Source: an uncultured Bacteroidota bacterium (GTDB taxonomy: Bacteria > Bacteroidota > Bacteroidia > Bacteroidales > UBA12481). From it: a stretch of DNA of 64,000 bases. Below are positions 11,478 to 18,113 of the stretch, in pieces. The DNA is taken from assembly GCA_903851365.1 (NCBI GenBank), contig CAINOB010000001.1, forward strand, positions 16,245-80,244, written 5' to 3'. The position numbers were made by a program, and so were the translations under genes. How positions within the stretch are numbered: the stretch's first letter is position 1; each line of letters starts with the position of its first letter. Under the pieces are notes generated by a model. It had not been told where the DNA came from. It searched no databases and saw only the letters and a list, made by a program, of their open reading frames with translations.

Positions 11478-11507
11478 AGAGCGATCCGGTTGGGTCGCTC
11501 TTTTTTT
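11478..11507 (+). terminator. Bidirectional Rho-independent terminator
   Basis: Stem AGAGCGA/TCGCTCT with extra CC/GG pairs around a short loop, preceded by AAAAA and followed by seven T. It can act on both strands, which suits its position between the convergent giant gene and mtnA. Confidence 0.85.
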
Positions 11508-11522
11508 GATGCTATTAAATAA

Positions 11523-11576
11523 TTTCGTGGTTGGGGACGGGGTCCCGGCTTTCGCCGGGATGACAACTCTTACGAG
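11523..11576 (+). repeat. Family A hairpin element, copy A1
   Basis: Begins with TTTCGTGG, then GACGGGGTCCCGGC, loop TTTC, GCCGGGATGACA and a closing T(T/A)CGA-like end. The stem here is CCGGC/GCCGG, where most other copies have CCGAC/GTCGG, a compensatory pair change. Confidence 0.85.
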
Positions 11577-11644
11577 GGTAACCTGTAGCCGGTCCTTCTT
11601 TGACCTTTGTTCCTGCAACTTAAAACTCTACTTATTCCTTATGC

Positions 11645-12847
11645 CTAGCGCCTACTGCCTTCTGTTAAGTACCCGGTTACCAGCCTCGCCGGGGTGACAT
11701 CAAATCCGGGGTTATGAGCTTTGGTGCCTGGAACAGCGATTCGGGTTTGTTGGTCGATAAAGAGGATTTCATCCGGGGAGCGCTCCTCGATAATGACATC
11801 GCTGCCAGTTGGTGTTGCCTGATCAAAAGTGGTCGATGGCGCTGCCACATAGAACGGCACACCATTATCATTTGCAGCTAATGCTTTCAGATAGGTTCCG
11901 ACTTTATTCACCACATCACCGTTGGCAGTAATCCTGTCGGCACCCACAATCACCATATCCACCCTGCCCTGCTGCATCAGGAGTCCGCCGGCATTGTCGA
12001 CAATTAAAGTATTTGGCACCCCATGACTGCTGAGTTCATAAGTGGTGAGTTTTGCCCCCTGATTCCGTGGACGGGTTTCATCAACCCAAACATGAACCGG
12101 GATGCCACTGTCGTGTGCCATATATATTGGGGCCAGCGCCGTTCCGTAATCCACGGTGGCCAGCCAGCCCGCATTGCAGTGAGTGAGAATATTTACTGGG
12201 ATCCCTGGTTTACGGGCCGCGATCTCCTCAATAATTTTCAGGCCGTGTTCTCCGATGCGGCGGCTGTAGGAAAGCTCGGCATTACGGATTGATAGGGCAG
12301 CTTCCAACAGTTTTGACGCGTGACAGGTGACGGGTGACGGCTCACTGGTGACAGGTGACGGGTGACAGGTGACGGGGTCCCCGCCTCCGGCTTCGCCTGC
12401 GTGGGGATGACAACTCTTCGAGTGGACTTGATTCTTATAACTTAAGTGCATTCCTTCTTGCCCTCTTGCCCTCTTGCCTTCTTGCCTTGTTATAGCGAGC
12501 ATCCTGTTTACCGCAAAAGCAAGATTAACCGCTGTGGGCCGGGTGGCAATGAGCAGCTCCGCCATCCAGTTAAGTCGCTCCATCAGAGCATCTTCCTCCC
12601 CCTCCTTGCTAAGGAGGGGGTTGGGGGGAAGTACTTTTATTCCAACATAAAGCGCGAAAGCCGCAGCAACGCCAATCAGAGGCGCACCACGGACTTCCAT
12701 ATCACAGATTGCCCGAATGCCATCTTCAAAAGTCTTCATTTCGCGGATAACCAGCTCCCAGGGCAGACGGGTCTGATCGATATAGAAGACCTGATCAGTA
12801 GCGTGCTCGTACCAAATGGAGGTGTATGGTTTACCGGCAATTATCAT
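11645..12847 (-). CDS. mtnA: S-methyl-5-thioribose-1-phosphate isomerase with repeat-encoded insertions
   Basis: Isomerises methylthioribose-1-phosphate to methylthioribulose-1-phosphate in the methionine salvage pathway, in the cytosol. The MtnA core is clear: IRAICDMEVRGAPLIG near residues 44-59, catalytic Cys in LTHCNAGWLAT (about 224), and the Asp motif IVGADRI. The 400 residues exceed the usual 320-350 because of two insertions. Residues about 71-86 come from a family F palindrome. Residues about 120-178 come from an 8-bp array, hairpin A2 and heptamer family B in a row. Both fall between conserved blocks and keep the frame open, so the enzyme may still be active. The gene converges with the giant gene across a terminator. 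Confidence 0.93.
   Translation of the reverse strand: MIIAGKPYTSIWYEHATDQVFYIDQTRLPWELVIREMKTFEDGIRAICDMEVRGAPLIGVAAAFALYVGIKVLPPNPLLSKEGEEDALMERLNWMAELLIATRPTAVNLAFAVNRMLAITRQEGKRARGQEGMHLSYKNQVHSKSCHPHAGEAGGGDPVTCHPSPVTSEPSPVTCHASKLLEAALSIRNAELSYSRRIGEHGLKIIEEIAARKPGIPVNILTHCNAGWLATVDYGTALAPIYMAHDSGIPVHVWVDETRPRNQGAKLTTYELSSHGVPNTLIVDNAGGLLMQQGRVDMVIVGADRITANGDVVNKVGTYLKALAANDNGVPFYVAAPSTTFDQATPTGSDVIIEERSPDEILFIDQQTRIAVPGTKAHNPGFDVTPARLVTGYLTEGSRR
12314..12490. repeat. Abutting repeats inside mtnA (families B, A2, D)
   Basis: 12314-12376 is a run of GTGACAG/GTGACGG heptamers (family B). 12371-12423 is family A copy A2 with a longer loop. 12446-12487 is an 8-bp CTTGCCCT/CTTGCCTT array. Three unrelated repeats lie side by side within one reading frame, which suggests repeated insertion at the same permissive site. 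Confidence 0.8.
12594..12634. repeat. Family F palindrome inside mtnA
   Basis: CCCCCTCCTT...AAGGAGGGGG followed by TTGGGGGGAAGTAC. It encodes roughly PPNPLLSKEGEED on the minus strand. Related palindromes occur in the NagB/PIG-L gene and in the glycosyltransferase near 60 kb. Confidence 0.75.
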
Positions 12848-12864
12848 GACATATCTTTAATAGA

Positions 12865-12922
12865 CAAAAGACAGGCTAAAAGACTTTCTGTCGGTCTAAT
12901 AGTCTTCTGTCTTCCGTCTTTT
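12865..12922. repeat. Heptamer array (family C) between mtnA and the HAD gene
   Basis: Degenerate units of the GTCTTCC/GTCTTCT type. The last unit abuts the stop codon of the HAD gene. Confidence 0.65.
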
Positions 12923-13543
12923 TTAATACGGTGCAAGGGCCTCGATTAACGTAAACTCCGGCGTAATATGGATTGCATGCAAACCCACCGAGGCAGCCAC
13001 CTTGACATTCAATTCGCTATCGTCGAGAAATAAAGTTTCTTCGGGAATTAAATGACTTGCCTTAAGCACCTTATGAAAAATTCGCTCATCCGGCTTACGA
13101 TAGCCAAGATTGTGCGAATACCAAGCCTTATCAAGCAAATGATCGAGCGACTCAATGCCAAAATGCTTGTCCAGCTCGCCATTGAAGTACCTGGCATGTA
13201 TCGGATTAGTATTACTTAACAGATAAGTTTTGTACTTCATTGCGATTTCCTCGACACGCTTGATCCGTTCGGGCGGAAAATCGATCAGGAGAGCATTCCA
13301 GGCTTTATCAAACTGAGCATCATTGCAAACAAAACCCGTTATTTCCCGAAATTTCCGCCGCAGCTCGATGGAGCAATACACGCCGGTCTCAAAATCCATG
13401 CACAACTGGTTGATTTCCGGCTCCTGAAACCATCTTTCCGCACCCCTGAATCCGATCACTTCAAACGCGGTAAATGTCCGCTGAAAATCGATGTTCATCA
13501 GTACGCCGCCCAGGTCGAAAATTATGTTTTTGATATTATTCAT
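12923..13543 (-). CDS. HAD-superfamily hydrolase (subfamily IA phosphatase-like)
   Basis: A 206-residue HAD phosphatase. Motif I is FDLGGVL (Asp at about residues 10-12). Motif II is the Ser/Thr of LLSNTN. A Lys lies in the cap-to-core segment, and motif IV is FLDDSELNV. The length and GGVL motif match the YihX/epoxide-hydrolase-N-like group, which dephosphorylates small sugar phosphates. The actual substrate is unknown. Upstream of it (13544-13674) lies a family G repeat; downstream it touches a heptamer array. An independent transcript is likely. Family assignment is firm and the role is open. Confidence 0.85.
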   Translation of the reverse strand: MNNIKNIIFDLGGVLMNIDFQRTFTAFEVIGFRGAERWFQEPEINQLCMDFETGVYCSIELRRKFREITGFVCNDAQFDKAWNALLIDFPPERIKRVEEIAMKYKTYLLSNTNPIHARYFNGELDKHFGIESLDHLLDKAWYSHNLGYRKPDERIFHKVLKASHLIPEETLFLDDSELNVKVAASVGLHAIHITPEFTLIEALAPY

Positions 13544-13589
13544 CCTCTGTTCTTGTAATTGCGCTCGCTAATATAACAAGAGCTGTCTT

Positions 13590-13676
13590 AAAATTAGTGA
13601 GCCGAAGGCGAACCAATTAGCGCGCAGCGCATATTAGGAGGCGAAGCCGACCTCTTAGCGGAGCGCAGCGACGCCT
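13590..13676. repeat. Family G palindromic repeat, copy G1
   Basis: GTGAGCCGAAGGCGAACC, then ATTAGCGCGCAGCGCATATTAGGAGGC split into short GC-rich palindromic words separated by ATTAG/TATTA. The same words recur at 14403-14700, 17646-17716 and 18037-18082. Its left end supplies the TAG stop of the ABC ATPase gene. Confidence 0.75.
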
Positions 13677-14382
13677 ATTTCGTCAGCTTCTGGAAGACCT
13701 TCTCTAAGGAACTCTCCTTCTTGCGCAAATCGGCGGTGGTTTCATCAGCCACGATCTTCCCCAGGTTGATAATGACTACCCGGTCGCAGATCGCCTCTAC
13801 TTCCTGCATAATATGCGTGGAAAGAAGGATGGTCTTTTTCTTGGCCAGACCATGGATGAAATTCCGGATCTCAATGATCTGGTTCGGATCCAGGCCTGAT
13901 GTCGGCTCATCAAGTATCAACACCGAAGGATCATGGATCAGCGCCTGCGCCAGTCCCACCCGCTGACGGTATCCTTTTGAAAGTGCACCGATTTTTTTAT
14001 TCTGCTCAGGTCCTAATCCAACCTGTTCAATCATGTCCTCCACCAATTTTTTGGCCACTTTACCCTTTTTTTCATACAGATTGGCCACCATAGTCAGATA
14101 CTCCTTGATGTACATCTCGACATAGAGTGGATTATTTTCCGGCAGATAACCGATCGTCTTCCTGATCTCCAGACTGTTTTCGAGAGTATTCAGATCATTC
14201 ACCCACACATCGCCCTTTGTCTGAGGAATATATCCGGTGATAATTTTCATCATCGTCGATTTTCCCGCACCATTCGGGCCGATAAATCCTACCACTTCAC
14301 CGGTTTTCACCGAAAAGGAGACTTCGTCAAGAGCACGTTGCTCTCCGTATAACTTTGTAATACCTTTTACCTTTATCGACAT
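13675..14382 (-). CDS. ABC transporter ATP-binding protein, GldA-like
   Basis: ATPase subunit of an ABC exporter. Walker A GPNGAGKS is at residues 35-42, the signature is LSKGYRQRVGLAQAL, and Walker B is VLILDEPTSGLDP. The N-terminal 200 residues closely resemble GldA, the ATPase of the Bacteroidetes GldAFG gliding-associated transporter, including RKTIGYLPENNPLY. At 235 residues it is about 60 shorter than typical GldA: the usual region between KIVAD and the terminal VF(R/Q)KL is missing. The stop codon falls in repeat G1, but the end SLEKVFQKLTK looks native, so the shortening seems internal rather than a truncation. No gldF/gldG partner is adjacent. It could serve another exporter. Confidence 0.85.
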   Translation of the reverse strand: MSIKVKGITKLYGEQRALDEVSFSVKTGEVVGFIGPNGAGKSTMMKIITGYIPQTKGDVWVNDLNTLENSLEIRKTIGYLPENNPLYVEMYIKEYLTMVANLYEKKGKVAKKLVEDMIEQVGLGPEQNKKIGALSKGYRQRVGLAQALIHDPSVLILDEPTSGLDPNQIIEIRNFIHGLAKKKTILLSTHIMQEVEAICDRVVIINLGKIVADETTADLRKKESSLEKVFQKLTK

Positions 14383-14402
14383 AACGCAAAATATTTATTA
14401 TG

Positions 14403-14700
14403 CTCCCTGCGGTCGCTAAGAGGTCGCTTCGCTCATAAGAGGTTCGCCTGCGGCTCACTAAAAGGCTCCGCTGCGCTCCGCTAATTATGCTCGGCTTCGC
14501 CTCGCTAAATATAGGACTGCTAAGATATACGATCTTTCTTAATTAGTGAGGCGCTAGCCGAACCTATTAGCGCGAAGCGCATATTAGGAGGCGAAGCCGA
14601 CCTATTAGTGAGGCGCAGCCGAACCAATTAGCTGAGCGAAGCGAAGCATAGTTAGCGACCGCAGGGAGCATAATTAGCGGAGCGCAGCCGAGCCTATTAT
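14403..14700. repeat. Family G long inverted-repeat region, copy G2
   Basis: The 290-bp gap between the ABC ATPase and ispG is one large inverted structure. The arm at 14403-14420 (starting TGCTCCCTGCGG) is exactly complementary to 14653-14670. Inside are nested pairs built from GAGCGAAGCGAAGCATA and GTGAGGCGCAGCCGAACC-type words. The right end encodes the last residues (SAALR) and stop of ispG. No gene is seen in it. Confidence 0.8.
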
Positions 14701-15918
14701 CTCCAGCAGCCTTTCTACGGCCTCCTCCTCAGCTACGTTCTTGAGAACAGCTATCTTCCCCGCATAAATATGTACTTTTCCCGGACCCGCTCCCACATAT
14801 CCGTAGTCAGCATCAGCCATTTCACCCGGTCCATTTACGATGCAACCCATCACGGCGATCTTCAGTCCCGTGAGATGCGCCGTTGCCTCTTTGACTTTTT
14901 TCACTGCTTCCTGCAGTTTAAAGGTCGTTCGGCCACAACCCGGACAACTGATATACTCGGTTCGTGTGATCCGGGCCCGCGATGCCTGCAAAATGCCATA
15001 CGCCACAGGAATCTCAAATTCAGGATCTTCCGTCAACGAAACCCTGATGGTATCTCCAATTCCATCCACTAAAAGCGACCCGATCCCGATAGCCGATTTC
15101 AGCCTTCCGTCTTCCCCCTCGCCAGCCTCTGTCACCCCCAGATGCAGGGGGTAATCCATCTGCTCCTCATCCATCCTCTTAACCAGCAAACGCGTAGCTT
15201 CAACCATTATTTTTACGTTCGATGATTTCAGCGACAAAACGATATCATGAAAATTTTCTGCCTGGCAAATCCGCACCGCCTCCAGCGTAGCCTGCACCAT
15301 GCCCTCGGGCGTATCCCCATATTGATCTAAAATTCTTTCCGATAAACTACCGTGATTTGTCCCGATGCGCAGGACAGTTCCATACTCCTTACAGGTATCC
15401 AACAATGGGCGCATAATCGAGTGAAGCTGGTCCAGATAGGTATCCCCTTCAGTTGACTTCGTGGTCAGCGACGGGGAACCCGCCTTCGCGGGGATGACAA
15501 CCCTTCGATCAGACTTGATAAAGTTGCCCGGGTTGATGCGAACCTTAGCAGCAACTTTAGCTGCCTCGATAGCCACTTTTGGCGAAAAATGTACGTCGGC
15601 CACCAGTGGTATAACAACGCCCCCTCGGAGAGTTGTCATCCCCGCGAAGGCGGGGACCCCGTCGCTGACTACGAAATCTTCCGGGTGCTCATTTATCTTT
15701 TCCTTGATCTTCTTTAACCATTCAACATCTGCCAGTGTTGGTGTTGTTATCCTGATATACTCCGCACCGGCCTCCACAGCACGGCGAATCTGCTCCACCT
15801 GTCCCTCGATGTCTGACGTTGGCAGATTGGTCATAGTCTGCACCCGCACCGGAAAGTTCCCGCCAAGCGGCACGCCTCCGATATTCACGACACGGGTAAG
15901 TCTTCTTGTAAAATTCAT
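14674..15918 (-). CDS. ispG: 4-hydroxy-3-methylbut-2-enyl diphosphate synthase with two repeat-encoded insertions
   Basis: Converts MEcPP to HMBPP in the MEP isoprenoid pathway using a 4Fe-4S cluster. The start chosen is the ATG giving MNFTRRLTRVVNIGG; an upstream TTG start would add 13 unlikely residues. The N-terminal TIM-barrel blocks (GNFPVRVQTMTN, VRINPGNF, LRIGTNHGSLS) and the C-terminal Fe-S domain are present, with Cys325 and Cys328 in CPGCGRT and Cys359 in CIVNGPGE. Two insertions interrupt variable loops: residues about 81-99 (hairpin A4) and 137-156 (hairpin A3, opposite orientation). Sequence after HLGVTEAGEGEDG is of plant/Bacteroidetes type, yet the large A* domain usual in that type is reduced to about 30 residues. 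Confidence 0.95.
   Translation of the reverse strand: MNFTRRLTRVVNIGGVPLGGNFPVRVQTMTNLPTSDIEGQVEQIRRAVEAGAEYIRITTPTLADVEWLKKIKEKINEHPEDFVVSDGVPAFAGMTTLRGGVVIPLVADVHFSPKVAIEAAKVAAKVRINPGNFIKSDRRVVIPAKAGSPSLTTKSTEGDTYLDQLHSIMRPLLDTCKEYGTVLRIGTNHGSLSERILDQYGDTPEGMVQATLEAVRICQAENFHDIVLSLKSSNVKIMVEATRLLVKRMDEEQMDYPLHLGVTEAGEGEDGRLKSAIGIGSLLVDGIGDTIRVSLTEDPEFEIPVAYGILQASRARITRTEYISCPGCGRTTFKLQEAVKKVKEATAHLTGLKIAVMGCIVNGPGEMADADYGYVGAGPGKVHIYAGKIAVLKNVAEEEAVERLLEIIGSAALR
15458..15509 (+). repeat. Family A element A3 inside ispG
   Basis: TTCGTGGTCAGCGACGGGG, then a CCCGCC/GCGGGG hairpin, GATGACA and a CTTCGAT end. Read on the minus strand in frame it gives RVVIPAKAGSPSLTTKS. It forms an inverted pair with A4, 115 bp away. 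Confidence 0.88.
15624..15676 (-). repeat. Family A element A4 inside ispG
   Basis: Reverse-oriented copy (TGTCATCCCCGC, loop, GCGGGGACCCCGTCGCTGA). In the ispG frame it encodes VVSDGVPAFAGMTTLRGG. The stem is CCCCGC/GCGGGG, another compensated variant. Confidence 0.88.
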
Positions 15919-15963
15919 GAAAATATTGATTGACCAATCAAAAGTACAACAATTCAATCTACT

Positions 15964-16698
15964 TCAAAGTTCACCATTAAGCAGTGTTCCACTGTTTACC
16001 AGCTTTGCGAAGTGGCTGTTTTGCAATGCTTTCTGCAACTCGGTAATATGACCCATATAGTGCGCATCCGATCCCGCAAAGCTGATCATCCCGGCATCAA
16101 TCAGCTGATGGGCCGCATATTTCGAAGGAAATCCATATAAACTGTTAAGCGAATTGATGTTGAGCTGGAAAAGTACGCCAAAATCTTTCAGTCGCTGGTA
16201 CAGTTTCATATTTCCCATCATCCAACCGTATCGCTCCGGATGAGCAATAACCGGCATATACCCAAGTATCTGGATTTCACGCAGAATCTCCTCATATGAA
16301 AATCGCGGCTTCTCCCACGGCAGTTCAATCAGCAAATAATTCCGCTGCCCAAAAGGTATCACCTCACTCTTCTGCACCAAGCCTAAAAGTTCATCATCCA
16401 TATGATACTCGCCTGACCCTTCGATTAAAATATCAAGTTTTAGATCGAAAATAACTTCCTGTAAATGAAACACCTGCCCCTCAATCTGATCCCTTGTGTT
16501 CGGGTAGAGCGAAGAGATAACATGCGGCGTCGCAATGATCTTGCTGAAACCGAGCCGGGCCATCTCCGTGAGCATACGGATCGATTCGTTCATTGTTGAA
16601 GCACCATCGTCCATGCCGGGTAACACATGGCAATGCAGATCAGTGCCAAGTGGCGAAAAATCTGGAAAACCAATATTTCTTGAGTGGAATAATCCCAT
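15964..16698 (-). CDS. CpsB/YwqE-type PHP-domain tyrosine-protein phosphatase
   Basis: A 244-residue PHP-fold, metal-dependent phosphatase of the CpsB/Wzb-equivalent family, which dephosphorylates BY-kinases that control capsule and exopolysaccharide polymerisation. Metal-ligand motifs are DLHCHVLPGMDDG (residues 19-31), ATPHV, IAHPERY and GSDAHYMGH. It is 46 bp upstream of ispG but is read from its own divergent promoter region shared with the WbpB-like gene (a TACTTTTG -7 box at 16703-16710 on this strand). The next genes make UDP-sugar uronates, so a control role in polysaccharide synthesis is inferred. No BY-kinase is in the window. Confidence 0.9.
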   Translation of the reverse strand: MGLFHSRNIGFPDFSPLGTDLHCHVLPGMDDGASTMNESIRMLTEMARLGFSKIIATPHVISSLYPNTRDQIEGQVFHLQEVIFDLKLDILIEGSGEYHMDDELLGLVQKSEVIPFGQRNYLLIELPWEKPRFSYEEILREIQILGYMPVIAHPERYGWMMGNMKLYQRLKDFGVLFQLNINSLNSLYGFPSKYAAHQLIDAGMISFAGSDAHYMGHITELQKALQNSHFAKLVNSGTLLNGEL

Positions 16699-16702
16699 GG
16701 CG

Positions 16703-16741
16703 CAAAAGTATAATGTAACTTACATTGTATCGTTATCTTTA
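16703..16741. promoter_or_regulatory. Divergent promoter region with a perfect 7+1+7 operator-like palindrome
   Basis: A -7 box TACTTTTG reading left (16703-16710) and a TATCTTTA box reading right (16734-16741) flank the perfect palindrome AATGTAACTTACATT (16712-16726). The palindrome sits where a bound protein would block both promoters. No TTG -33 box is found at the usual spacing on either side, so activator dependence is possible. Confidence 0.5.
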
Positions 16742-16761
16742 CGGAACTTTACCGAATTAAT

Positions 16762-17646
16762 ATGAAAAACTTTGCCCTAATTGGTGCTGCCGGGTATATT
16801 GCGCCCCGCCATCTGAAAGCCATCAAGGAAACCGGCAACAATCTATTATGCGCCCTTGATCCGCACGACAATGTTGGGATCCTTGACCAATTTTTCCCAA
16901 AAGCCGATTTTTTCACCGAATTTGAGCGATTCGACCGGCATGTTGATAAGCTGCGCAGAAATCCGCCATCTGTTGATTTTGTCTCGATATGTTCACCTAA
17001 TTACCTCCACGATGCCCATATACGCTGGGCCCTGCGGTCCGGCGCCGATGCCGTCTGCGAAAAGCCGCTCGTCCTAAATCCCTGGAATATTGATACACTC
17101 GAGCAATTTGAACGCGAAACCGGCAAACGTATTTGGAATATTCTTCAACTCCGACTGCACGATGCCATAACCAGCCGAGAATTCAATTTCACCCATCGGC
17201 CAAAAGTCAAACTAACCTATATCACCCCCCGGGGGTCGTGGTATCATCACTCCTGGAAGGGCGATGAGTCGAAATCCGGCGGTATTGCCACCAATATCGG
17301 AATACACTTTTTCGATTTGCTGATTTCACTTTTTGGCACTCCCGAGCAGAGCAAAGTTCTTTTATATCAGTCCGATAAAGCCCAGGGCGAGTTGATATTA
17401 AAAAATGCGGATGTCGAATGGTTCCTCTCAATAGACGAAACCGATCTGCCATGCAAGCTGCGTGAAAAGGGCCAACGCACATTCCGTCAGCTCACAATCA
17501 ACGACGAACAGCTTGATTTTTCAGACGGCTTTACCGATTTACACACAAAAAGCTACGCTGAGATTCTTGCGGGCAGAGGGTTTGGGATAGGCGCTGCAAG
17601 AGCGGCGATCGAATTGGCTCACAATATTCGTCTAAAGCCTCACTAA
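16762..17646 (+). CDS. UDP-GlcNAc-uronate 3-dehydrogenase-like oxidoreductase (WbpB/WlbA family)
   Basis: Gfo/Idh/MocA-family oxidoreductase of 294 residues. It has the N-terminal NAD fold (FALIGAAGYIAPRHLKAI), the family's EKPLVLN segment with catalytic Lys, and RGSWYHHSWKGD...SGGIATNIGIHFFD, typical of WbpB/WlbA. Those enzymes oxidise C3 of UDP-GlcNAc uronate on the way to 2,3-diacetamido uronates. The WbpA-like dehydrogenase that would supply the substrate is two genes downstream, which supports the assignment. The WbpE/WbpD partners are not adjacent. The last codons and stop (LKPH) run into a family G repeat. Confidence 0.87.
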   Translation: MKNFALIGAAGYIAPRHLKAIKETGNNLLCALDPHDNVGILDQFFPKADFFTEFERFDRHVDKLRRNPPSVDFVSICSPNYLHDAHIRWALRSGADAVCEKPLVLNPWNIDTLEQFERETGKRIWNILQLRLHDAITSREFNFTHRPKVKLTYITPRGSWYHHSWKGDESKSGGIATNIGIHFFDLLISLFGTPEQSKVLLYQSDKAQGELILKNADVEWFLSIDETDLPCKLREKGQRTFRQLTINDEQLDFSDGFTDLHTKSYAEILAGRGFGIGAARAAIELAHNIRLKPH

Positions 17647-17716
17647 TAGGCTTCGCTGCGCTCAGCTAATTGTCGGCTGCACCTCCTAATTGGGTCGCCT
17701 GCGGCTCACTAATTGA
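17646..17716. repeat. Family G palindromic repeat, copy G3
   Basis: TAATAGGCTTCGCTGCGCTCAGC, then TAATTGTCGGCTGCACCTCC and GGGTCGCCTGCGGCTCAC. It provides the stop of the WbpB-like gene and fills the gap to the small membrane protein. Confidence 0.7.
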
Positions 17717-17725
17717 CAGGATGCG

Positions 17726-18013
17726 CTAAATTAATGCAGGTTTCATTGCAGTCCTGCGGTCCCCGACAATATAGCCGAACATAAAAAGGAATAAAGTGGT
17801 CAGAATGCCGAATCCTCCGTAAAAAAGTTTCTTGATGTCATCGAGCTTTCGTTGCTGACTTTCAAATTTAACTTCCATTTTGGTGTCGAGTGAATTCACC
17901 TTCGCTTCAGGTAGTATTGCCCGATCTCTATCAGCAAGTGTATACGGAACAATTACCTGCTGCTCCTGTGCCCTTAAAGGAAAGCTTGGCAGGAAAAGGA
18001 AAAGTATTGTCAA
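17726..18013 (-). CDS. Small membrane protein of unknown function with signal peptide
   Basis: About 95 residues. A hydrophobic signal (LTILFLFLPSFPLRAQ) is followed by about 35 polar residues with coiled-coil character (SLDTKMEVKFESQQRKLDDIKK), one transmembrane helix (GGFGILTTLFLFMFGYIVGD) and a short basic tail. I do not recognise a family. The start is uncertain: no ATG is close, so a TTG at 18013 is used. The longer frame runs on through repeat G4 and into the divergent WbpA-like gene, which is not credible. Repeat insertion may have displaced the original start. Confidence 0.5.
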   Translation of the reverse strand: MTILFLFLPSFPLRAQEQQVIVPYTLADRDRAILPEAKVNSLDTKMEVKFESQQRKLDDIKKLFYGGFGILTTLFLFMFGYIVGDRRTAMKPALI

Positions 18014-18036
18014 ATAATTAAAATCAGTAGTAATGG

Positions 18037-18082
18037 GTAAGCGAAGCGAAGCATAATTAGCGAGGCACCAGCCGAGCATATT
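18037..18082. repeat. Family G palindromic repeat, copy G4
   Basis: AAGCGAAGCGAAGCATAATTAG, given here in two words, then CGAGGCACCAGCCGAGCATA. It lies in the divergent gap between the small membrane protein and the WbpA-like gene. Confidence 0.65.
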
Positions 18083-18113
18083 TATTATATTTACGTTTAA
18101 AATTAGGTACATA

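Noticed and set aside
10935..11618. Minus-strand frame of 227 codons over the end of the giant gene
   Set aside because: Antisense to the T9SS domain and extended through repeat DNA and the terminator.
12446..12949. Plus-strand frame of 167 codons opposite mtnA
   Set aside because: Antisense to mtnA and composed in part of repeat DNA.
15461..16051. Plus-strand frame of 196 codons across ispG
   Set aside because: It lies antisense to conserved ispG and is held open partly by the stop-poor hairpin elements A3 and A4. No family features.
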